NCBI GenBank assembly: GCA_035041965.1
Contig: JAPYMA010001410.1
Coordinates: 1-64,000, forward strand
Source of the DNA: Anisakis pegreffii
Lineage: Eukaryota; Nematoda; Chromadorea; Rhabditida; Anisakidae
DNA: 64,000 bases
Reading direction: 5' to 3'
Both the position numbers and the translations under genes were made by a program. Below are positions 39,494 to 52,444 of the stretch, one piece after another (position 1 is the stretch's first letter; the number at the start of each line of letters is the position of its first letter). Below the pieces are notes generated by a model. It ran no database searches. It was not told the origin of the DNA and saw only the letters and a list, made by a program, of their open reading frames with translations.

Positions 39494-40800
39494 TATTCCA
39501 ATCACCGTTCCGCCCATAACCTACAACATATTCCGATGATGTTAATCTTATCCTCATAATGTAATTTCAAGTGGAAAATCTATGTGAAATGCCAACCACT
39601 GAGCAAGCGTTTCCATGTTATCTACACATTATTGCGTTTTGAACATCTAAACTGGATTTTTTTTGTCCAGGCATCGTCATTTGTAGAAACATTAAAACAT
39701 GTACATTTGTAAAAATATTGATACATGAAGATTCCACTACAGACATAATGATATATGATTCGATCTCGGATTCTCTGATATCTTATACAGTTCCACTGGC
39801 TAATCGGACCGTAATTCAGTGAACGAATTCACTAGCACACCCGAAGCGTTGCGCCAATCATGTGTTGGTGTCAAGTGCATTTGATATCTTTATCATTTTT
39901 TGTTTTTAATCTTTTTTACTTGATATTTTGGCTGTGTTGTTTTTGATATACATAGTGTTTTGATTGTTATTGCTGTTATTGATGCATTTGTTGTTTTTCT
40001 ATAATGCTGCAGTGCTGTTGACGTTGATAAGGTGGAACAGAAATCAGTGTTCATTCATTCATATGAACGATTCGATTCCGAAAGCTGATGTGATTCTTTG
40101 CTTGGTCCAGTGCACTGTATCATCTACTAAACTACGTTTTCATTTGTCAAAGGTTGTCGAGGATGTTTGAGGACTCTATGAGAGTTTTATAACTATACGC
40201 TAGCAATACACTTTGAATAAGTTCAAATCTGAAACCATCTACACAGATTGAGGAACTAAGAGTTATGAAATGTGATTCAGAGCAATGAATTCATTTCTGC
40301 AGCTGTAACGAATCTTTACTTTGTTGAATGAAACAGTTCATCTGCGTTCATTCGAAGCGTAATTACAATGAATAATATGAACTTATGAAAGCAAAACACT
40401 TTAAACAACCACGTAACATAATGAAACGATTAACAAAATATCATCCAGAAAGTCAAATGTTTTGAAACGCAACGAAACGAGAAAAAAAACCAAGAACACG
40501 AGTACAAATATACTGGTCGTTAAAGTAGAAGATTCAGATGAACGAAAATGTTCAAATGAATGCAAAAGGCACAGTTAAAATAATTTTTAAGTGGCAGTTT
40601 CAGCTGCATATCGACTAAACAAGTTCTATTAATGATATTAGGATGTCACTCTGACATTGCTCTGATAATATCCCGAGAACGATGACAATACGATAGCGTT
40701 TAGGCGATTTTAGTTTTAGTTCTGTCGTATGATGAAAATTAATAATGATGGCTTCAGTATCAATTAAACGCAGTCATCCAATAGTTCATATTGGTGTGTG
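39494..40800. other. Convergent spacer, no gene seen
   Basis: AT-rich sequence between the UGT stop and the 3' end of the minus-strand heat-shock gene. Only chance frames are present. Confidence 0.5.
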
Positions 40801-40806
40801 TTTATT
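40801..40806 (-). promoter_or_regulatory. AATAAA overlapping the sHSP stop codon
   Basis: The final Lys codon, the TAA stop and the next base together spell AATAAA on the minus strand. If used, the 3' UTR would be only about 10-20 nt. Confidence 0.4.
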
Positions 40807-41575
40807 TGGTTTTGCTGGCCGTGATGACAAGATGGCCTCTGGAGGTGAGGTTCGATTTGATGGTCTTCTTATCGACATCAGCTGGAAGATTGTAACATCG
40901 ATTCACTTCTCGCTTCACCTCACCGAATTGCTGTGTGTGCTCTTCGTGATAACAACGAACCACCAACTGATCACCGATTACTTTCACCTGAAATTAACCA
41001 CAGGTCATTCTTACATGGGTCGATCAATTCAGGCGAAATGGGTCCCTTTAAAAAGGCCAATCATTCCAGTCAAGCTGGATGATAACATATGCAGTCTAGT
41101 CACCCAACTAGACAGCTGAATAATGCGTGTTCGGTAAGCTCAAATCAGTGAGTCCTAATGATGTACTCAAAAACATGGTCAACAGTTGATTATATCAGTT
41201 GAGAGGAGTTGAAAACTTTCTTAAAAAGAAACCAAAAAAAATTGTTAATGTACCTCAATAAACAATCAAGCGAACGTGGACTTGGTTATAGTACAATTCT
41301 TGGAGACATTAACAACGTTTGGAATATTTTTCAGTTGCATTCACTAATTTTGAGTGATTTTAAGATCAGGACAGTGACTCGATGATCATTGAATATCGTT
41401 GAAAACAGACCTCAATCTCTTTGGGTTGGAAGAAAGCGGCTTCGAGCACCACTTCGAATTTATCGTCGGTGTTGATCACCTCAACGATACCGTCGTTACG
41501 GTTCAGTGGCCAATCCCACTGACCTGCGCTCTTCTTAAGACTGCTCGACAGATTCACTTCTACTCTATCGCCCAT
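40802..41575 (-). CDS. Small heat-shock protein, HSP-12 class
   Basis: Two exons on the minus strand, 41,575-41,411 and 40,987-40,802, with a phase-0 intron, encode 116 residues. Almost the whole protein is an alpha-crystallin (HSP20) domain: [15 protein letters not shown] near the start, [20 protein letters not shown], then [27 protein letters not shown] and a closing GHLVITASK strand. The short N-terminal arm (about 20 residues) and the almost absent C-terminal tail match the nematode 12-kDa class (C. elegans hsp-12 genes), which forms small assemblies and is often constitutive or stage-specific and not heat-induced. ATP-independent binding of unfolding proteins is the family role. The start ATG gives the expected length. 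Which hsp-12 paralogue it matches cannot be decided. Confidence 0.93.
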
Positions 41576-43030
41576 TGCTAACTGATTTTATTGAGTTTGA
41601 CTCTTTCAAATAAGCTGAAATCCATCAAAATGCATTTGTGGAATTGATTCAACGATGATTTCATAGCGTTCGGCTTCGTGATGAATCGAGTATTACGTTG
41701 AAGATAACGCGATGCAATCATTATAATGACGTCTATTTAAGCAGAACATGTAAGATACAGTAGGTGATGCATAATCTTTCAGAGCTAGTGTTTGCACGAG
41801 ATCTCAGGATTTTGGAGTCCCAATCATGATATCGCGATTAATGTTTTAAAAGGTCGCGGATTTGAAAAAACATCCGAATGAAGATGGACATATGGTGTAA
41901 CGGGCATTTCAACATATTCAGTTACTAACAGAAGCAAAAAGACGTCAAAAATCTGATGAACAGATGATTGCTGAATCTGAGGCAATGTGAAGAACGTTCT
42001 TGCAGTCAATTACCATAGGGAATGAGTACTCAGTGACAGGATGACTAACCTCATTGTCAAAGTTGGAACAAATGTTACAGCTCTTTTTTTATCGTAAACA
42101 TAAACTTTAACAAGTGAAAGAACTTCTGGTGGATATCCATCAAATAGTATGAAGACGTTAATTTAAGAGAAGCAATGGAGTTAGTTGGGGAGGATGATTT
42201 GGAGATGCTTAGGATAAAACAGGTTTGAAGGAACAATAATAAAAATAACGAAGTAATATCACGATCAGCTGTTGTGAGCACTCGTGATTGCAATAGAAGA
42301 AGCAAAGTTCGATTAAGAAATCGAGAGAAAATTAACGATGTTTATCCACCTTCAGCACTCTTCTTGAATCATATCTGCTATTGTCCTCCCATAAAATCTA
42401 TCATATACGATCGAATAATAACAAATATCACTTTTGATGTGCATTAGAAACTCTCACAATCAGTAATTTACGCACAGTGAGTAATATCCCAATTCAGCCC
42501 TCTCAACGTACCAGTGCTCAAATAAGAAGATGTGTTTCCTCTCGCTTATTATTAACAATTTTGTCAGAAAGAATCGCGTTCTACCATTAAAAGCATATTT
42601 GACGAATACGGATCATTTGCAGTAGCCCTTTGCAGGATTATTATGTTGCAATTCAGGAGTACTTTCTTGAAGTGCTGATTGGAGGTTAGGCGATATTTTA
42701 CCGTGAAACGAATCACTGGAGGTACAGTAGCTTAACCAGTTGACCCGTTAGATCACTCAATACCACGGATCAACAGTTATGAAACAAAAAAGAACTGCTT
42801 GGGTGAAACATCTTACACTGGAAAATACGAGTTTAAAAAGTTGGTTTGCACGACAGAAGGATAAAATCGTAAAATAATGATTATTGTTAGCCTGCAATCT
42901 GAATGAACTGAAACAAACAAGAAATCGCAAAGGCCAGGAGTCGTCATCAGCTAATCCTCAATGTTTGACGAATAGGATTAATGCCTGACAGACGGATGCC
43001 ACACGAATTGAAATTGTCGACAATCCGAAG
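41576..43030. other. Intergenic, upstream of the sHSP gene
   Basis: No supported gene. Promoter elements for the small heat-shock gene would lie just above 41,575, but no clear heat-shock element array was seen. Confidence 0.4.
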
Positions 43031-43035
43031 AGTTG

Positions 43036-43196
43036 TCTTAATAGTTGAGCAATATTCTTTCCGTGTACAAGTGGCGCACAAAGTCGACGAGCATCAAGCA
43101 GTCGTATAAGACTTCTTCTTCGATTAAGTGAGTACATTCGCTGAACGATGCAATGAGACAAAATGCAACGAGAAACACTTTAAGTATGGTCCACAT
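43036..43196 (-). CDS. Possible small secreted protein, 52 residues
   Basis: An ATG frame begins MWTILKVFLVAFCLIASFSE, a convincing signal peptide with a cleavage-like end. It continues through an acidic CTHLIEEEVLYD stretch to a stop codon whose last base is 43,038. An overlapping longer frame (43,161-42,958) is rich in Arg and Leu. A splice donor (GAATGTACTC) right after the signal peptide could also link it to a downstream exon. No family is recognised, and the whole call rests on the signal peptide. Confidence 0.3.
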
Positions 43197-43199
43197 CTC

Positions 43200-44339
43200 A
43201 AGAACCTCCTCAATTTCGCTCTCATAAATCTGAATGATGAAGCTTGTTGATGTGAAGCGGATCGTTTTATTTGCAACGAGTGATCACAGTCTATAGTCAG
43301 CAAATAACACTCGATAAATCATAAATCAGCATTGCCCACAAACCTATTCGATCGTCAGGTGCTAGCGATATGATTGCAAATTACTTTTATGATGATAGTC
43401 TTCTGCTAGAATTTCTATTATTTATACTGATGCAAATATTTGTGCAGTCGAAACGGAATATACTCCATATTTATCTTTGAGCATTATTATCATGATTCTT
43501 TAATACATGCTTTCCCATGCTTTCCTGCTAGTCAATGATTCGCTTTCATTTTTAGCTTAGAGGTACGGGGAAGGATAAGGTCAGCGTTCCTTATTGTGTT
43601 CCATAAATGTTAAGGCATTTAACAACCTAGACTGGTTCTTGTGCAAGAAATGATAAAAGTTCATTTGCCATTCACTTTTCAAAACAGATTGGAAAACATA
43701 TGGTTCACATGAATATCAGTCTTTGATTAAGCCTTTGAAAAATGTTGATTGAAACTTAGACTTATAGTGGGTGGATAAATATTGCAGCTGCAGAAGTGTA
43801 AAGAAAGATTGCAGTTCTAAGTTGAAGAGCTAGTTAAATCTCAACGCTTTATTGCTTCAATCACTTCAGCTGCTCTAAAGCCTGCAACTCAACACGAAAT
43901 CGCTTCACTCATCGTTTCTTCAGCCATCACGAAGCACTCAATTGCTGTTACAATATCACATATTGTTAGGAAGGTTTTTGTTTGCAATGTTGTGCAGTCA
44001 GAGTGCATCGTTGCTGCATTCAACAAAGTTGATGATAGCTATAACTTCTCGTGCAACAGATAATAAATTCGTAAAATGACGACTCACTCCTCTTCAAGAT
44101 GCACCACTCGTTTGCACACTCACCTATCTCTTGAATATCTTACTGATGATCATTATCCGTGTAACAAACTTTCTTGTTGATATAAACGTTGTTGTTCGCA
44201 TATGATAAGTGGATTTGAAGATGTTTAACATGAGTGATGAGGTAGTAATGATAATGGTGGTAACAAGAATGAAATATCAGAAATGCAATAATGAAGATGC
44301 TTAACGATAAAGATGATTATCAAATGAGCTTCTCGATTC

Positions 44340-44381
<42 letters not shown>

Positions 44382-47300
44382 ACGAAGGAATGAGCGAGAA
44401 CGGAGTCAAGAATTCATGTGAGAAAACAGCTGTGTATCCATAGAAATTTGCTGAATTCCCTTTCGAAGCACTTGAATCGTACTAATGAATTCTTTCTCGT
44501 GAAGTGATATAGAACAGAATATTAGGAGTTATTGTTAAGTGAGTGTTCGAAATTGACTGAGTAAGAAAAATAACCTATCAATAGCTGTATTCCGATTTTA
44601 AAATGTCGGTACTGACTTCATCTGGTTCGACGTTACGTAAAAATCATTGCTGAAAACAAAATTTACTTTGTAAAGTACAAGTTGAAAAGGACGACTGCAA
44701 ACGTTATTTACGTGCATTTACTCGTTACTTTTCATCCTACTTTCAAAGCTCTCACCACTTCCAATCCACTTATTGTCAATACAAAATCAAAAAACAACTA
44801 TCCCTTTGAATCAAAACAGCGAAAGAAAGCATTTCGTAACAATTCTGAGAAATTTCGCTGAGTCATTAAAACGATTGTTGATTCGTTTTTCTCATTTCAT
44901 CATCAACCACCTCATTACTATCGTATTTCGATACAATAGCAAGAACAAAGGGAGTTAGTCAGTTCTATTGTTGATTCACTTTCTGAGCAGAAGTTTGCTT
45001 TAGTTCGATGAGTTTTTCTCGGTCACCGTTTGTTGGTACACAAATGAAAACGTCGAATGCGAACTGCTAGTCAACAGCACTTATCGTGAGCACTGATCAT
45101 TGCTTGTTCTCGATTGATCAGCAAGAATCCGCTTCTCACACACTAAATCTGTCCTTCTATCAGACGCATTGTTCAGACATGACGAGATATGAATTATCGA
45201 AAATTGCCAAAAATACACATTTAGTGCAACGAGAGCGTGAGGAAGAACCGAGCCGCATTATCACTAAATGTGGTGAATTGCTTTTAATTGGTGGAAAACG
45301 GATCTATTTTGTGAGAAATTAGCTTTGTGTGGAGGATGTTTTGAGTTTTAGCTGTCTAGCACTGAAGGTTTTTCAAATGATAACATTTAGAGGAGAGTTG
45401 CACGGGATTGATCTACTCATGATCACCGCATGGTCGCACCGGCGTCATTTAGTTCCATGCACATAGAGCGAACAAGATCATGCTCGTAATTGTGAGGAAA
45501 CGTGAAAATGAGTGTACCGTATGATTATGTAAGCATAGCACTCGTTCGTGAAATCATCGGCAATAGTTTACAGAAAATGATGCCTGGGAAACCTTACTTG
45601 TTTGCTGCGGCAAAACAGATTCAGTGACCACCAGTGCGTCAGTTTTTAGTCGATCAGAATTTCTGTCTATTGAATTATTATTATTTAACTTAGCAATTTG
45701 ATAACAAAATGCAATACGAGAACGCAAATCACTTGCAAATACCTGGCGAGAATGTGCTTGAATAAGGCCTATTTTCAATGAAAGTCTTTGATCCTTCAGA
45801 AAATAGAGAACATAGTATTGTGGCCGAAGCTACTGAAGGACAAGAATAACTTATGAAAATTCTTTGAGAACTCAAGAAGAAGCCGAGAAAAGGAAACACC
45901 ACGGCAAACGTATCGAACATTGAACTGCTGAGCTGCTAGTTCCCAGTTAAGCTGGTAGCACAGTGACTGGAAGCAATGGGAATCAGTGATTGGATTCATA
46001 AATGTTTGTTGCAGGTATATTATTAGCTGCGTGACTTTTTGAAGGTACTGATTGGTTTGGTGTTTCGAGATGCTTTGTAGAGCAGAGAAATACATAAATT
46101 ACAATGAATGAATGCATTAAGGCTATTTTTTGTTCACGATCACACTCGTACTGGTAATCGAACGTGATGCTAACGGTACTGTTATTTTGCTGTGTTCTGT
46201 GTATGTGAAGGAGTGCAAAAATGCACAAGGAAACTATAATTATCCTCATCTGATGTTGTTGTGATGTTGTGGGTTGAATGAGATATCGCACGCAGGATGA
46301 ACGCAGAAATTGATAATCTATCAAAGAATATAATATGGCAATGAGAAGGAAAGATAAATAAATGAATACATGAACGAATGAATACAATAACCAAGAAATG
46401 AAGTGCGATAGAAACATACAAACTACTAGAAGTGCGACTCAGAATTGAGTGGATATGAGCTGCAGTCTTGAAATAATCGCCATCTCTCCAGATCTCGAAT
46501 TTCAGAAATCCACTTCTCGAGAGATCTCAGTGTTGGTGATAGAGAAGAAAACAACAGGTTCAGCAGCAGAACGTGCAACAAGTACACGTCAAATAGGCAG
46601 AAATTCACAGCAGATAATGATTAGTGAAGAAAAACTGAAAAAAAAACAACTGCATCCGCAAAACCAGTGAAGAGATATTGAGTTGAAGCTAAAGGCATGT
46701 TAGCGCAAATAGATTACTCGACAATACGAGCAACAATCAGAGAGAAGAAAACGCCGTTCATACAGGCAAAATTCCATCAGTCGAACCTTTCGATCAGTTC
46801 AGTAGTTTCTCTCTCAGTTGTAATTTTTCGCCGCAAACAAGTTAGTTGTTTACTAAAAATCCACGAACTTCCTGGATGTGTGGATGCTGTACGGATGCTC
46901 GCTCCTACACACTATGGTGGCCTGCTAGACTCGTAACGAGCCGATTGCATAGCTGAGCGATTAGTGAGTAAGGCCTACACTACGAACACAAATAAAAATA
47001 ATTCAATTCACAATTTCCAGTAAAGCAATGTGTAATAGAAGAGTAAGGTGGGATTCAAGCGTCAACTGAACACAGATAAAAAACTTTAATCCTTCAACAT
47101 ATCCCGATCACCATTCTTCATCGCCATCTCAAAACGATAACGAAAAAATTGATTGACTGATATCCACACATTCATTTATTTGTTTGCGGAAACATTCGTA
47201 GACATAATTCCTTGAAACAATCCATCATATTAAATTATGCACTTGGATGGGATAGAGGCTAAATTATATGTATATCTGCTGGAGGATAGGATATGCTACA

Positions 47301-49112
47301 TTAGCCGTACACAATATATTATAAAGATGTAACAACAGATAATAACATTCTTATTACAAGCGATACCAATGCTCGATGTAGTGCGAAACTATTCTTATTC
47401 TACAGATTCGGTCCTTCTTCGATTATTTACGTACAACAGGCATTATTAACGTAATTGTAACAAATTAGATTTTATGAATAATGTTTTGCCTCAACGAATG
47501 TGAACTTTCATCCACCGATGCATATTTACAGACCAGAAGTTATTCCCCATACGACGAACATAATGAATGTTCAGGGAACTCCTACCCCAGGAAGTTTAGC
47601 CTACATGACTTTCGGCTCAGTAATATTCCGCTTTCGGAAATTCTGTCACCAGAACACTTTATCTTCATTGCGGAATGAGATCCGTTACTGTTTATGAAGA
47701 GCGATTCGACGGTCGATAACGACAAGCAAGTCGATCTGTCTGATGATCATCCCTTATTATAGATACTCTTCCTAAATTGAAGTTACGATCTAACCCCTGA
47801 TCCATTCCTCAGAATTAAAACAGCCAAAAAAGTTTTGTACTTACCTTAAAATAATCTTAGTATCACAATCAAATCCTTGATGAAATACAGCTATTATGAA
47901 CAGTTCGACTATCAAGAATCGGATAACATAAGAAATCTGTGTAATGTTCGTAGTAGCGAGTTTGCTGAGGATTTATGCTCGCTTCTAAGCGATCAAAATT
48001 AGATTTAAACATGAAGTCAAATTGAGAAGCAACCACTGAATGGAAATATTGGATCAAATACGTTAAATTCCGGATTGATTAGAATTATGCATTTGAAAGT
48101 TTGCAAAACACTAGACATTCAGCCGCAATAACCATGTACCGAAACTAGTCTACAAAGCCATACTTATTCGTGATCTGTTGATAAATTCTATTGAAAACTG
48201 CTGGTGGAAACAAATTAATGCTATATATATATCAGGTGAAACAAAAATTACAGTGTTTCATGACAATTTGACGATATTTTGCAGAAACATTATCTGTTAC
48301 TATTGTCTATTGTTCGTACGCCTTCTTGAAATGATACTGATAATGTTATTTGCGATTAATCATTAAAGTTATAACTTTTCACGAGAATTATTGTCATCGA
48401 GGGTGACATTATAATTATTCCGTCAATGTGATTGATTGATTGATTGATTGATGGTGATCGACTATTACTTATTGTTAGGTAACATATTGTCGTGCGTTCT
48501 CATTTCATTTCACTGCAACCAAACCATTCATTTGCAAATTTAAATTACCTCAAATCATCACTTCAATTGTCTCCATCCTGAAGCACGTACACAGCAAAGT
48601 CCAAATTTGTAAAATCTTTTATTGATAAGATATTTCCAATACATTCAAACATCAAAAACGTCATATACAGTAACATCGCATTTTCCGTGCTTCACTTATT
48701 TTCACAGCGACTAAAGTTTTTGAATCATACATTGGACTGTTACAATATACAACAGAAACATGGCAAAATCCAACATCAAATCAAAAATACGGCACATACT
48801 GGCATTACAATATTGCTTTCAGATGCAATAACTAATAACAAACACAAAATACAATTATCCTCGTATATTCAGATCCTCAAAATTTCTCAGACACGTTCAA
48901 ACGTTTCATATGTGCATCATGCACCTGTATTCACACCGACATGTAAACATTCTTCATCTAAATCATCTTACGAATCCTACACATCATACACTTTTCATGA
49001 ATTACGATGATAATCAGCTATCCTGATAGCTTTGTATCATCTGAAACGAAGACCGAGAACACTGGCTGGCACCTTCACGGGAATGAATGTTAGCACAACA
49101 TTTCTCTTTCAT
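43200..49112. other. Gene-poor region with simple repeats
   Basis: No gene could be supported. Several open frames (plus 45,086-45,322, plus 46,449-46,670, plus 47,481-47,697, minus 46,417-45,983) have no phase-matched partners. Simple repeats: ATA units at 44,341-44,378 and about six GATT units near 48,430-48,452. Confidence 0.45.
44341..44378. repeat. ATA microsatellite, about 12 units
   Basis: An uninterrupted run of ATA/AAT trinucleotides. Confidence 0.95.
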
Positions 49113-51273
49113 CTATCGCCAAAACTTCATAAACCACATGGCGAGTGTAAGACCGCATAAAGAATACCTTGAAAATGTACATCAGTCCTGTTTTTCCGTT
49201 TTCGGTCAATGTCTTCACTAATAAACAAAAACAAAAAAAAAACGAACCAGCCAATAAAATAAAAAATTACCATGTTATCAAATAATTGAGATGCTCATTA
49301 CGAACTGTGACATTCGTCTGACCTCCAATCGGACCACCAGGAACAGTCGATTCTCAAGAATAATGAAGAATCAAAAGATGAAACCAATGAGAGCGTGCAA
49401 TGAATATTCAATCAAATAACAAAGTTTTGAACAAAAACGAATAAAAATCAGCTGACAACAAACCATAAGTAGCCTCCAGATATATTGGTTCAGTGCCATA
49501 ACACCGAGCCATTGCTTCAAAATCCTTGTAGTACCAAATGCCTCGCTCAGGAATATTATTAGAGACAAATTGAGGTCGCTACAAACAATAACATTTTGTG
49601 ATAAGTTTTTATTTCCATTTTAGCACATCTTGAGTAAATACGCTAATCATATGCAGACGATTCAAAGAACTAGAAACAATTGAATGAGTGATAGAAATGA
49701 TATTACCTTTTCTGAGCGTCTCACAACTGCATCGAAACCTACTCTTCCTTTGATTTGTGAGTCAGATCGAGTTGACGGAGAAATTTTTCCGGTTGGTACC
49801 CATCCCCGATTAATCAGTATCACTCGGCTGAAATTCAAGATCTAACACAAATCAGTCAATCGAAACTCCAACGACCTTCACAGCTCATATCCCTTCAATT
49901 AATCTTTGCCGACACCGAACACAGAACGTGTAACACAGTCATAGAGATCTCACAAACATACCCGCTCTCGGCCAGCTTGAATGGCGTAATAATGTGCGCT
50001 CCATGACTTGACATAGCGCTGTTGGCAACCAGACCACTTTTTGCTTCTTTATGACCTGAACAACAAAAGAATTTTCCTTTCAGAAGTATATCTTTCACTG
50101 AACATTTGCTTAGAATCTCCTTCTTGACAGGTCATTTCTATGAAAATATGCCTCAACAATGGACAGATCTTTTATCCGTGTGAAACATGACGATATACGA
50201 GTCAAATAAAACTGAGTATTTCAACTGATGAACAAATAAAACAATGAACTGATAAAAAAATGACTACTGATCACTGCGCATAATTCAGACCTTTATCAAA
50301 TCTGCCTCGAGGATGTATGGCAAACTCTCGATCGTGAAGAAATTCTCCAGTCACATGAACTCGTCTATACTCTAGATCATTTAACAATTCCGTGCTAAAA
50401 TATAATTCACATGGAAAAGCACAGGACTAGTGACAAGATTTTCAAGAACACAACTTACTCATGCTCAGGAAATGGTATCGCTTCCATATTCATCTGGGTT
50501 TTCAGCATTTCAATTAGATCCAGTTTCCATTTCAAACGTTTCACCTGCCAACATCCCAAAGCAAACGCTGTTGCGGGGAGCATCTTGAATATCAGTTCAT
50601 TGTTACCAATCGTTCAATCAAAATCACCATAGCGAACAGAAGATGATCGAATCAAGATGAGATTTCCGTAAGAATCAACTAACCAATAAGGCAACTGAAC
50701 CGACAGACCATCGAATTGAACCCTTTTTTCCTGCACCACGACGGTTTGAGTTTGTCCCATCGTCATCCTCTGGCGCTAGTCGCTTACCCAACTTAACAAC
50801 AACAATTCTTTCATGAATTTTTGACAAATTCCACTTTGATAATCAGTTCTTGACAACATTTCTACAGTGCACCTGTCCCAAATCACTAACACTGCCTTCA
50901 AGCACCTTGACCAGATTTAACTCATACCAAATTTCAATCACTGTTGAGTGATCGAGAATAAAGGAATTCTGACCTGCGGAAAATTGGAATCACATATGAT
51001 ATTTTGGAAGTAGTTTGGATGCGAGAGACAAATACTTCAACCAATTAAAAGACATCACAACCGGAGAATACATGAAACAAAATTGACGAAGAAATACCTC
51101 AATGATCTGCGGATTCCGCTTGGTAGTAGCGAATATGATTTGATTTTGTTTTACATTGACTGATGACGTGACTAAGGAACGATTCAAAAGAAGAACCAAT
51201 CCATTTGACGTTGTGAGCAAACGATAAATGCGCAAAGGAGGCTTAATTGAGCAGGCACACATTGAATAGTATC
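49113..51273 (-). CDS. surf1: SURF1, cytochrome c oxidase assembly
   Basis: Ten exons on the minus strand: 51,273-51,098 (ATG at 51,262), 50,968-50,873, 50,791-50,684, 50,583-50,459, 50,394-50,291, 50,055-49,962, 49,827-49,707, 49,578-49,464, 49,352-49,271 and 49,167-49,113. All phases agree, giving 354 residues, or 322 without exon 2. SURF1 is an inner-mitochondrial-membrane protein needed for early complex IV assembly. Visible features: a basic N-terminal presequence (MCACSIKPPLRIYRLL), the first membrane helix and family motif TAFALGCWQVKRLKWKL, then LEYRRVHVTGEF, HIITPFKLAESGRVILINRG, GWVPTGKISPSTR, NNIPERGIWYYKD, VPGGPIGGQTNVT and RNEHLNYLITWY with the second helix up to the C-terminal WFMKFWR. 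A TTGCAG site 11 nt before the ATG suggests trans-splicing. Exon 2 (32 codons) looks like an in-frame cassette. Confidence 0.95.
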
Positions 51274-51490
51274 CTGCAAGATAAAATTGTTTCAATATCG
51301 TGGAATTAAACATCATCTCAACGGCTCTATCTGTCATCGATTCGGTCACAGCGAAAGTAAAAATGCCCCCACCCCCCCTTAACTACCCTCACAACATCCA
51401 CTGTATATCGTACATCCGCTAAGCGAGTGTCTGTAGCTCAGCTGAATGTACTTCATTGAAGTACGTTCTAGCCTTTCAAAAATATCCATC

Positions 51491-51748
51491 TTAAATTCCA
51501 CCCTCGCCTACTTCACACATGTGTGTGCGTTGAAATCCGCCTTCGCCTATTTTAATACATGAAAAACGAGCACTCCTGGTTGAGAAACACTGATCTAGGT
51601 AAAGCCCACGAATGGATAACATCCTCGGAAGTAATATAGAAACGAATACTAATGTCACAAGGAACAATAAAACAATCATCAAACCGATTTCCTGTGACTT
51701 TAACTGGTCAACACACTTCATATGAGGATCAAACTCCAAAATGGACAT
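51491..51748 (-). CDS. Possible single-pass membrane protein exon
   Basis: An ATG frame begins MSILEFDPHMKC and holds a strong membrane helix (GLMIVLLFLVTLVFVSILLP, residues about 22-41). A donor-like site (GATCAGTGTTTC) follows. After that point the frame reads low-complexity sequence, so the true exon probably ends near 51,590. It lies upstream of SURF1 on the same strand, so it could be a separate short gene or a 5' exon. No family is recognised. Confidence 0.3.
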   Translation of the reverse strand: MSILEFDPHMKCVDQLKSQEIGLMIVLLFLVTLVFVSILLPRMLSIRGLYLDQCFSTRSARFSCIKIGEGGFQRTHMCEVGEGGI

Positions 51749-51749
51749 A

Positions 51750-52444
51750 CCAGATGCTCACAAAAAGGATTCAAGAAGGAGAGACTGAATGAGTTTCGAT
51801 AATTATTTATTGGTCGAATATGGATATTACACTTATTGTTAGAAATTTACGTTCCTGAAAAGAAGATACGTTCCTGAAAACCAAATGTTCCGTAAAACAA
51901 CAAGTAAAAATGCGATCGCCGTTACTTGGCGAACCGTCTCTCTGCTCGTAATTGGCGAATTGTGAACTTACGATTCTTAAGGTTTTATTTGGGATGTACC
52001 CTTAAATTTTGTTTTATAATTTCAGTTTTTTCTTGTTTAGATGGGCGCTTTTACTGATTTTGGTTAATTATGTAAGTTCGACGACAGGCGGATATCATTT
52101 TGCTCATTCTAAGGCTCTGATTTAGTTGCAGTGGATTCGAAACTGGTAGATAAGCGATTCATGACTTTTACTTATGCTTGTTTAACAACTATTTTTTGGG
52201 ATTGTAGAATGTTTTTCAAAGATAATAATTAGCGGTGGAAGTGGAAGTGGCATTTCAACTGATCCATTTGCAAAATTACAACGAAACTTCTTAGCTCGAC
52301 TAGATATAAGTATTTGATGTTTACCTGTTCGGAATCTCCGCGCTGTTGGTTCAGTTCCGGTGTTTCATCGTCCTGAATTGAATAGTTTTAGGTGTAATTG
52401 TATTTCAGGTTCCCTTTACTGTTAAAAGTTGCCTTGACTGCGTA
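51750..52444. other. Divergent promoter region of rpl29
   Basis: AT-rich and without a gene. It contains the 5' flank of ribosomal protein L29. No individual element is assigned. Confidence 0.4.

Noticed and set aside
40745..41119. 124-codon plus-strand frame
   Set aside because: Antisense shadow of the small heat-shock protein exon.
45983..46417. 144-codon minus-strand frame
   Set aside because: Hydrophobic but irregular composition, overlapping other open frames, with no supporting splice or start context.
51425..51480. tRNA-like string (TAGCTCAGCTG with a GTACTTCATTGAAGTAC palindrome)
   Set aside because: No acceptor stem, anticodon arm or T-loop could be folded around it, so it is not a tRNA.
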